A stretch of DNA of 44,813 nt. It comes from SVQP01 sp045603085 (lineage in GTDB: Bacteria; Bacillota; Clostridia; Oscillospirales; CAG-272). The translations under genes and the position numbers were made by a program. This document shows, piece by piece, positions 34,055 through 39,358 of the stretch. Below the pieces are notes generated by a model. It was not told the origin of the DNA. It saw nothing but the letters and a program-made list of their open reading frames with translations, and ran no database searches. Where the stretch lies: assembly GCA_045603085.1 (NCBI GenBank), contig JAZULL010000135.1, positions 1-44,813 of the forward strand, read 5' to 3'. The stretch's first letter is position 1, and the number at the start of each line of letters is the position of its first letter.

Positions 34055-34525
34055 TTAACCCTCGGTCTCGACCTCGATGACCTGCGAGGAAACCGTGAGA
34101 TTGATGATCCAGCCGCCGTCGGTCAGAACAGCTCTGCCCTCTTCCAGCTCGGTCTTGTATACGGTCTGATAATAGGTCATCAATACGTCAACGTCAGAAG
34201 ACACGGAGACGCCGATAGCGATCTGCTTGACCCAGTCGCCGGTGTTGGGGTTGGTGTAATCACCGGTCAGAACGCCGGTCACCTTGCCGGTCAGCGCAAG
34301 ATCCTGCTTGGCCAGCTCTTCCTTGAGCTCGATTTCAAAAACAGCGGTATCGCCTGCGCCGTAACGCTTGAAGGTATCAAAGCCTGCACCCTCCAGCTCG
34401 GGCTGGATCGCATCCAGCGCCGCAACCGACGCCTTTTCACCGATCATGCCCTCTATACTGTCACAGGAAACGAATGCGCCAAGACAAAGCAGCGTGCAAA
34501 CGGCAAGCAACAATATTCTTTTCAT
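34055..34525 (-). CDS. Small lipoprotein, first of a paralogous pair
   Basis: 156 residues. The lipobox FVSC puts lipidation at Cys21. The mature part has SVAALDAIQPELEG, TGKVTGVLTGDY, then MTYYQTVYKTELEEGRAVLTDGGWIINLTV, with the second half similar to the neighbour's C-terminal half. It looks like a small alpha/beta domain. Transcribed from the promoter at 34566-34594 together with its paralogue. No family recognised. Confidence 0.72.
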   Translation of the reverse strand: MKRILLLAVCTLLCLGAFVSCDSIEGMIGEKASVAALDAIQPELEGAGFDTFKRYGAGDTAVFEIELKEELAKQDLALTGKVTGVLTGDYTNPNTGDWVKQIAIGVSVSSDVDVLMTYYQTVYKTELEEGRAVLTDGGWIINLTVSSQVIEVETEG

Positions 34526-34565
34526 AGATCCACCTCCGGAAAAACTCCAAAATTATATCCCATAT

Positions 34566-34594
34566 ATTTTATCACACCGTACGCGACGTGTCAA
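34566..34594 (-). promoter_or_regulatory. Sigma-A type promoter of the lipoprotein pair
   Basis: Minus strand TTGACA (34594-34589), 17-bp spacer, TAAAAT (34571-34566), about 40 bp upstream of the start at 34525. Confidence 0.8.
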
Positions 34595-34672
34595 GTGGAA
34601 AGACTTTCAAACCCGCTTTTTCCCTATCAAAAAAATAAATAAAAATTTTTTCAACTTTTTTTAAAAAAGGGG

Positions 34673-34701
34673 TTGCATTTTTAAAAGGAGTGTGCTATAA
34701 T
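34673..34701 (+). promoter_or_regulatory. Promoter of tRNA-Glu
   Basis: TTGCAT (34673-34678), 17-bp spacer, TATAAT (34696-34701), 18 bp upstream of the mature tRNA 5' end. Confidence 0.8.
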
Positions 34702-34719
34702 AAGCAAGTCGCAAACGAC

Positions 34720-34794
34720 GGCCCGTTGGTCAAGCGGTCAAGACGCTAGCCTCTCACGCTGGAAACATGGGTTCGATTCCCGTACGGGTCACCA
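34720..34794 (+). tRNA. tRNA-Glu (anticodon CTC)
   Basis: 75 nt including an encoded CCA. Acceptor GGCCCGT pairs with ACGGGTC (one G-U), the D arm is GTC/GAC, and the anticodon stem CTAGC/GCTGG holds the loop CTCTCAC, with CTC reading GAG. The T loop is TTCGATT. It is preceded by its own promoter and followed directly by an intrinsic terminator whose stem reaches into the 3' CCA. Confidence 0.97.
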
Positions 34795-34839
34795 ACACAA
34801 AAGCACCGATGTAATTGCATCGGTGCTTTTGTGTTGGTG
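34790..34839 (+). terminator. Terminator of tRNA-Glu, stem includes the tRNA 3' end
   Basis: A 22-bp perfect inverted repeat around a 6-base loop (TAATTG). The left arm begins with the last bases of the tRNA (CACCA) and the right arm contains a T-run (GCTTTTGTG). Confidence 0.85.
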
Positions 34840-34845
34840 AAGCGT

Positions 34846-34989
34846 ACGAGGAATCTCACCCGGCGAGTCGAGCCGCAGGCTCGCCTCGCGGGTTCGCATT
34901 CGCCGCTCGTCGATCGGAAAGCGGCTCGCGCAGCGAGACATTCTCCAGGCGCAAAGCGTGCGAATTTTCGCCAAAGGCGAGATTCTCGT
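34846..34989. repeat. Hairpin-rich GC element after tRNA-Glu
   Basis: Near-inverted ends ACGAGGAATCTC (34846-34857) and GAGATTCTCGT (34979-34989), with small internal stem-loops: CGAGCC-GCA-GGCTCG (34869-34883), CTCGC-GCA-GCGAG (34925-34937) and CGCC-AAA-GGCG (34969-34979). The last is identical to a module in the mosaic at 5071-5081. No gene is evident. Confidence 0.6.
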
Positions 34990-35027
34990 GTTTCGATTTG
35001 GTTTGATATCCTGACTGTCACAGAATA

Positions 35028-35062
35028 AGCACCCCCGATGCTCGCATCGGGGGTGCTCTTTA
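35028..35062 (+). terminator. Second intrinsic terminator downstream of tRNA-Glu
   Basis: AGCACCCCCGATG and CATCGGGGGTGCT form a perfect 13-bp stem with a CTCG loop, followed by CTTTAT. It is a back-up for the tRNA unit, or the end of the hairpin-rich element's transcript. Confidence 0.8.
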
Positions 35063-35234
35063 TAGCAATGATTCCCCACCTGGTGTTTCTTTTTTTGCTA
35101 AAAATTTTGTCAAAATTGACGTTCTTATACCCTATTAAATTTTACTTTTGTATATATCTTATTTTAGCCAGTGTTCTTTCATACTACTACACATAACCCA
35201 TTTTCAAAAAACTTTATTAATTTATAAATATCGG

Positions 35235-35263
35235 TTGACAAATAAATTTATGTTGCATATAAT
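35235..35263 (+). promoter_or_regulatory. Perfect-consensus promoter P1 in the AT-rich islet
   Basis: TTGACA (35235-35240), 17-bp spacer, TATAAT (35258-35263). Transcription would start near 35270, about 30 bp before an intrinsic terminator hairpin. The stretch 35063-35234 upstream is AT-rich with no gene. Confidence 0.75.
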
Positions 35264-35297
35264 TATATCGGATTTCAGATATTTTCAAAAGTTTTTT

Positions 35298-35326
35298 AAA
35301 ATCGGCATTGACTGCCGATTTTTTTT
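35298..35326 (+). terminator. Intrinsic terminator/attenuator between P1 and P2
   Basis: AAATCGGCA and TGCCGATTT pair perfectly around TTGAC, followed by a run of five more T. It ends P1 transcripts at about 55 nt unless antiterminated. The loop contains the -35 of P2. Confidence 0.75.
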
Positions 35327-35336
35327 GCGTTATAAT
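35308..35336 (+). promoter_or_regulatory. Promoter P2 of the AT-rich lipoprotein gene
   Basis: TTGACT (35308-35313), 17-bp spacer, TATAAT (35331-35336), about 37 bp before the start codon. Its -35 lies in the loop of the terminator hairpin. Confidence 0.75.
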
Positions 35337-35372
35337 GGGGTATCAAAAAATTTAATTGATTGGGGGAATTTT

Positions 35373-35897
35373 ATGAAAATCATAGAACAATTTATTGAAA
35401 ATCTTAAAAATGAAACTAAAAATTTATTTATTACAGGACTAGCACTTGGCGTAGTTGCCACAGGATCTGCTGCTTTAGCATCTTGCGACGATCCAAGCGT
35501 TGGAGTTCAAGGCGAAACAATTGAAACAGAAGAAACTACTACAGCCCCTGTTGAACTTACAAATGAAGAAAAATTAATTGAAACATTAACAGCCTTTAAT
35601 CCTGAATTTGAAAATGGTATTTATTGTTTTTTACTTCAAAGTTGGGGTTCAAAAAAAGAAATTATCTTTGCTGTATATGCAAAAAATACTGAAGGTGAAC
35701 TTGGCGATGCTAATCTTATAGTAAATCCTTCAGAGGAAAGCATTACTTCAATCACCACTTCACTTGAAGACAAAATGGTAGATGGCTCTGTTATTTACTC
35801 TGCTGACTTAACTCAAGATGAAATGGAATATATTTGCAATATATTCCTTAATGAATATCAATTAAGTCAAGAAAACGAAACAACTTCAGAACAATAA
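35373..35897 (+). CDS. AT-rich lipoprotein-like gene of unknown function
   Basis: 174 residues from the ATG at 35373 (GGGGGA upstream); frame extension further upstream would cross both promoters. The N-terminus has an unusually long charged lead (17 residues), then a hydrophobic segment ending LASC with Cys38, followed by a Thr/Glu linker (ETIETEETTTAPVE) and a domain of about 110 residues with no recognised family. The end is polar (SQENETTSEQ). Codon use is strongly AT-biased (GAA, AAA, TTA, ATT), unlike all neighbours, which suggests recent acquisition. It lies between tRNA-Glu and a palindrome pair. Confidence 0.75.
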   Translation: MKIIEQFIENLKNETKNLFITGLALGVVATGSAALASCDDPSVGVQGETIETEETTTAPVELTNEEKLIETLTAFNPEFENGIYCFLLQSWGSKKEIIFAVYAKNTEGELGDANLIVNPSEESITSITTSLEDKMVDGSVIYSADLTQDEMEYICNIFLNEYQLSQENETTSEQ

Positions 35898-35910
35898 TAT
35901 AAATAATCAT

Positions 35911-35974
35911 AAAAAAGACGCTTAATTATGAAGTGAACTAAACGGGGTTCATTTCATTTTTGTGCGTCTTTTTT
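35911..35974 (+). terminator. Terminator of the AT-rich gene with a palindrome in its loop
   Basis: AAAAAAGACGC (35911-35921) pairs with GCGTCTTTTTT (35964-35974). The 42-base loop contains the hairpin GAAGTGAAC...GTTCATTTC (35930-35955). Confidence 0.7.
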
Positions 35975-36000
35975 CTTTTTTGTGAACTAAACGGGGTTCA
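35934..36000. repeat. Two copies of an 18-bp palindromic repeat
   Basis: TGAACTAAACGGGGTTCA occurs at 35934-35951 and again at 35983-36000, in the same orientation and identical. Each folds as TGAAC/GTTCA. The flanking bases extend the stems (GAAG..TTTC and G..C). Confidence 0.85.
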
Positions 36001-36023
36001 CTTCACGGCTTCCTTTTTTGAAT

Positions 36024-36503
36024 TCAAATCATTGCATCAAACAGATTCACAAACTCAAGTCCGTTTTTGAGCGCATAAGCGGCGGTGTAGGCGGTGCCGC
36101 CCTTGCTCTTGGTCAGAAAGGCGATGCAGACGTCACTTCCCTCGACCAGTCGGCGGTCGCGCTGCAGCATGCACCCCTCGGCGTACTTATCGCGCACGTA
36201 AGTCACGCTGTCCGCACTCTCCAGCACAAATCGGTAGGCGCGGCGGTTGGACTCGTTCCACTCGGCGTCCTGATCGCGACACGGCAGGATCAGATCCAGC
36301 TTGATATGCGGATAAGACTTTTTCTGCTCCAGCACACAAAGCGCGGCTAAGGTATCAAACCCGATCGCCCCCCCCGCACGGAAATGCACAGCCCCCGCCT
36401 CGGCCTGCTTTGCGATCTCGGCCTTGAGCAGCGCGGGCAGAGCGATCATATGCTCGCGCGCGATATTTCTGTGCCCGGTGAAGCACACGGTTCTCTCCTG
36501 CAT
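36024..36503 (-). CDS. SLOG-family protein (YpsA/DUF1273-like)
   Basis: 159 residues from the ATG at 36503 (GAGGTGGGA upstream). The N-terminal CFTGHR motif and the HFRAGGAIGFDTLAAL segment (Rossmann-like nucleotide-binding loop, as in YpsA/DUF1273 and DprA-like SLOG proteins) identify the family. Later landmarks are LILPCRDQDAEW and GSDVCIAFLTKSKGGTAYTAAYA. These proteins are thought to bind nucleotides or derived ligands; YpsA has been tied to cell division and stress in Bacillus, and the role here is unknown. It is a single gene with its own promoter, without phage or CRISPR context. Confidence 0.85.
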   Translation of the reverse strand: MQERTVCFTGHRNIAREHMIALPALLKAEIAKQAEAGAVHFRAGGAIGFDTLAALCVLEQKKSYPHIKLDLILPCRDQDAEWNESNRRAYRFVLESADSVTYVRDKYAEGCMLQRDRRLVEGSDVCIAFLTKSKGGTAYTAAYALKNGLEFVNLFDAMI

Positions 36504-36527
36504 CCGTCCCACCTCTCTTTCGCTCCC

Positions 36528-36556
36528 ATTATAGCACGTATGTTCTGTCTTGTAAA
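36528..36556 (-). promoter_or_regulatory. Promoter of the SLOG gene
   Basis: Minus strand TTTACA (36556-36551), 17-bp spacer, TATAAT (36533-36528), about 25 bp upstream of the start at 36503. Confidence 0.75.
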
Positions 36557-36703
36557 CCGCTTTTTGCAAAAATCGTACACGATTTTTCGCTTTTCCCCAC
36601 CCTTTCCCGCCAATTCCCGCGGTGCGCGGCGGCAGGATGCGGCAAATCCCTCAAGGCATCGGCAAAAGCCGTGACTCTCCCCCATTTTCCACGCTCTCCC
36701 ACA

Positions 36704-36736
36704 GCGACAAAAAAGCCCCCGCCCGCGCCCTATAAT
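36704..36736 (+). promoter_or_regulatory. spoIIE promoter with Spo0A-box-like element and 21-bp spacing
   Basis: TATAAT at 36731-36736. No normal -35 sits 17 bp upstream. Instead GCGACA (36704-36709) lies 21 bp away and overlaps CGACAAAA (36705-36712), the reverse complement of TTTTGTCG, which matches the core of Spo0A boxes. The same atypical spacing is known for B. subtilis spoIIE and spoIIG promoters. Confidence 0.6.
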
Positions 36737-36767
36737 GGTATTGATACATACCATGGAGGAAACTTAT

Positions 36768-39278
36768 ATGCAACAAAAAACAGAATTTTTGAGTGGCGAC
36801 AGCGGACAAGCCCTGGGGAAAACCCGCATCCGTTTGCAGACCGCCACCGCCGTGCGGCGCAGAGCGCGCTTGCTTGGTGTGATACGCGGCACGGGTATCA
36901 TGCTGGGAGCATGGCTTCTGGGGCTTCTGGCAGGCCCATTCGGCACCTATCCCGCAGGTCTTGCCCTGCTGTGCGCCATGCCGTTTGGTATTCCTTACGT
37001 ATTCGCGGGTCTTTGCGCGTCCCTGCCCTTTGTGGGTGCGCCTTGGGGTTATTTGTGCGCCTATATTGCCGTGCTTGCCCTGCGCGTGGCGGTCACGCTG
37101 CTGGTGGGTAGCGGCAGAGCCAACCTGCGGGGACTTCCCCCGCTGCCCAACGACAAATTCAGCACCGCGCTGATGAAGATCGAGGACGGCGGCTTTTTCG
37201 GCACAAAGCCTGCGGTGATCACAGAGCAGCCCAATACCGACAAGCCGCGACTTTTCGGCGAGGCACTCATCCTGCGCATGATGACGGGAGCCATCGGTGC
37301 ATTGATTGCAGGCGGATTTTCCATTGTCGCGGGCGGATTTCAGTATTTCGACCTGTTCGGTACGCTGTTTTTGCTGGCAGTCGTACCCTTTGCTGTGTGG
37401 CTGATCGCTCCCTTTTTCGACGAGCAAAAAAGACAGCGGCTGGCGGGCTACGTGGCGCTGGTGACACTGTGTACCGCACTGGTGCTTGCCGCGCGTACCT
37501 TTTCGCTGTTTGGTATTTCGGTGTCGGCAACCTTGGCCGCCGTGCTGATCTATCTCTCGCTCAAGCGGTTCGGCTTTGTGGCGGGCATTCTCTGTGCCGT
37601 GGGATGCGGCATTGCCCATGATCCCGTGCACTCCCCCATCTTTATCATCGGCATTGTGCTCTGGGCACTCTGCTCCACTCTCTCCGACCGTCTTGCCTTG
37701 GCCGCCGCGCTGGCCTTTGCCTGCGGTTGGACGGCTCTGCTGGGCGGATTCTGGGGCTTTGTGGCCGCGCTGCCCACCGTGCTGGTCACGGGCAGTATTC
37801 TGTTCGCGGCCGATAAGTGGCTGCTCCCCGCGGCCGACCGCATCGAGGCCGAGCAAGAGCCCTGCGACTTTGCGGGAGAGAGCGAATTTGCGCGGCTGAT
37901 CACCTGTGAAAACCGTGTTGAAAGCGCCGCCGAGCGCGCAGACGACATGGCGCAGGCCTTTGCGGGGCTTTCCGAGACCTTTTACGGACTTTGCGACAAG
38001 CTGCGCCGTCCCGCTCTGCTCGATCTGCGGCACATCTGCGACGCCGCCTTTGAGGCAAGCTGCTTCGACTGCCCCCGCCGCGAGGTTTGCTGGGGCTCGG
38101 AATACAGTACCACACTGGAAGGAATCGGCAAGCTGGCCTCGGCACTTCACCTTACGGGCAAGGCAGATACGGCTTGCCTGCCGCCCCCGTTGGTGACGGC
38201 TTGTCCGCGCATCGATAACGTCATTGCCAATGCCAATCGCCAATGCGCCGAGGTGACCGAGCAGCTTTTGCGCAGTGAGCGCACTCCCGTTTTTGCCGCC
38301 GATTACGCCGCCATTGCAGAGCTTCTGACAGATGCGCTCAAGGAAAACAACGAGGAATTCCGCACCGACGCCGCCACGGGCGAAAAGATCCTTCATTACC
38401 TTTGCGACCAAGGCATTTCGGTCTCGGGCATTGTGGTCAGCGGCGTGCGCGCCAAGCGGATTTGTGCGCGCGGGGTTGGCTTTGGCGGCAACAAGACCTC
38501 TCCCGACGCCCTGCGCGAGGCGATCGAGAACATTTGCGGCACACCGCTGGGAGATCCGGTTTTTGAGATCTCCAAGGACAGCACGGTCATGATGCTGTGC
38601 GCCCGCGACCGCTTTTCGGTCACCTGGGACACCGGTGTCATTCCCGCGCCCGCTGAGGTCAGGCTTGATCCCGACGCACCCTCGGGCGATGCGCTCTCCT
38701 GCTTTGCGGGCAAGAGCTCGTATTTTTACGGTATTCTGACCGACGGTATGGGCAGCGGTGAGCGCGCGGCCTTCTCGGCGAATATCTGCACCGTGTTTCT
38801 CGAAAAAATGCTTTATGCGGGCAACAGCCCCGAGATCTCCCTGCGCATGCTCAACAATTACCTGCGCTCGCACTCGACCACGCCCGATGCCGAATGCTCG
38901 GTGGGGGTGGATATGGTGCGCATCGACCTGATCACGGGAACGGCGCACTTTATCAAAAGCGGTGCCGTGCCGGCATTCGTTCTGCGCGGCAAGCAGCTGC
39001 TCAAGATCAAGGCGCATACGCCGCCCATCGGCATCATCGGCACGGTGCAGGCCCAGATCATTCCCTTTGAGCTCTCGGACGGTGACCTTTTGATTCTGGT
39101 CAGCGACGGCATCACGGGCGGCAACGAGGATTGCCCATGGCTGATCTCGCTGCTCTCGGGCGAGGTCTCGCACGAGCCCGCTGTGCTCAAGGAGACCATT
39201 CTGCTGCACGCCAAGGATTCAGGCAGCCGAGACGACATGTCGGTTGCGGTCATGCGGATCGATAAGCTGAGTGCGTAA
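36768..39278 (+). CDS. spoIIE: Stage II sporulation protein E (membrane PP2C phosphatase)
   Basis: 836 residues from the ATG at 36768 (GGAGG 8 bases upstream; an earlier ATG overlaps that site). About ten membrane helices lie in residues 30-345, then a cytoplasmic linker (about 350-620). The C-terminal PP2C domain has GILTDGMGSG at about 652-661, LVSDGITGG near 777 and SRDDMSVAVM near 820, which together carry the metal-binding aspartates. SpoIIE dephosphorylates SpoIIAA to release sigma-F in the forespore and binds FtsZ at the polar septum, so the organism is inferred to be a spore former. No other sporulation gene is adjacent. Confidence 0.96.
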   Translation: MQQKTEFLSGDSGQALGKTRIRLQTATAVRRRARLLGVIRGTGIMLGAWLLGLLAGPFGTYPAGLALLCAMPFGIPYVFAGLCASLPFVGAPWGYLCAYIAVLALRVAVTLLVGSGRANLRGLPPLPNDKFSTALMKIEDGGFFGTKPAVITEQPNTDKPRLFGEALILRMMTGAIGALIAGGFSIVAGGFQYFDLFGTLFLLAVVPFAVWLIAPFFDEQKRQRLAGYVALVTLCTALVLAARTFSLFGISVSATLAAVLIYLSLKRFGFVAGILCAVGCGIAHDPVHSPIFIIGIVLWALCSTLSDRLALAAALAFACGWTALLGGFWGFVAALPTVLVTGSILFAADKWLLPAADRIEAEQEPCDFAGESEFARLITCENRVESAAERADDMAQAFAGLSETFYGLCDKLRRPALLDLRHICDAAFEASCFDCPRREVCWGSEYSTTLEGIGKLASALHLTGKADTACLPPPLVTACPRIDNVIANANRQCAEVTEQLLRSERTPVFAADYAAIAELLTDALKENNEEFRTDAATGEKILHYLCDQGISVSGIVVSGVRAKRICARGVGFGGNKTSPDALREAIENICGTPLGDPVFEISKDSTVMMLCARDRFSVTWDTGVIPAPAEVRLDPDAPSGDALSCFAGKSSYFYGILTDGMGSGERAAFSANICTVFLEKMLYAGNSPEISLRMLNNYLRSHSTTPDAECSVGVDMVRIDLITGTAHFIKSGAVPAFVLRGKQLLKIKAHTPPIGIIGTVQAQIIPFELSDGDLLILVSDGITGGNEDCPWLISLLSGEVSHEPAVLKETILLHAKDSGSRDDMSVAVMRIDKLSA

Positions 39279-39326
39279 ATACAAATTCATAAGGGGCGAC
39301 GTCCCCGACGCCCCGAATCAAAACGT

Positions 39327-39357
39327 AAGGGGAGGATTTCGATCCTCCCCTTTTTGG
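39327..39357. terminator. Bidirectional terminator between spoIIE and the Ca2+ ATPase
   Basis: AAGGGGAGGAT and ATCCTCCCCTT pair around TTCG and are followed by T on the plus strand. It lies between two convergent genes. Confidence 0.85.
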
Positions 39358-39358
39358 T

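Noticed and set aside
34746..35021. Minus-strand open frame containing GNRTHVSSVRG
   Set aside because: It is the antisense translation of tRNA-Glu and its terminator, a well-known spurious protein in databases.
35148..35372. Upstream extension of the AT-rich lipoprotein frame
   Set aside because: It runs through both predicted promoters and the terminator. A good Shine-Dalgarno precedes the ATG at 35373.
34720..36006. Integrative element with att sites at tRNA-Glu
   Set aside because: No integrase, no duplicate of the tRNA 3' end seen within the window, so only a composition-based islet is claimed.
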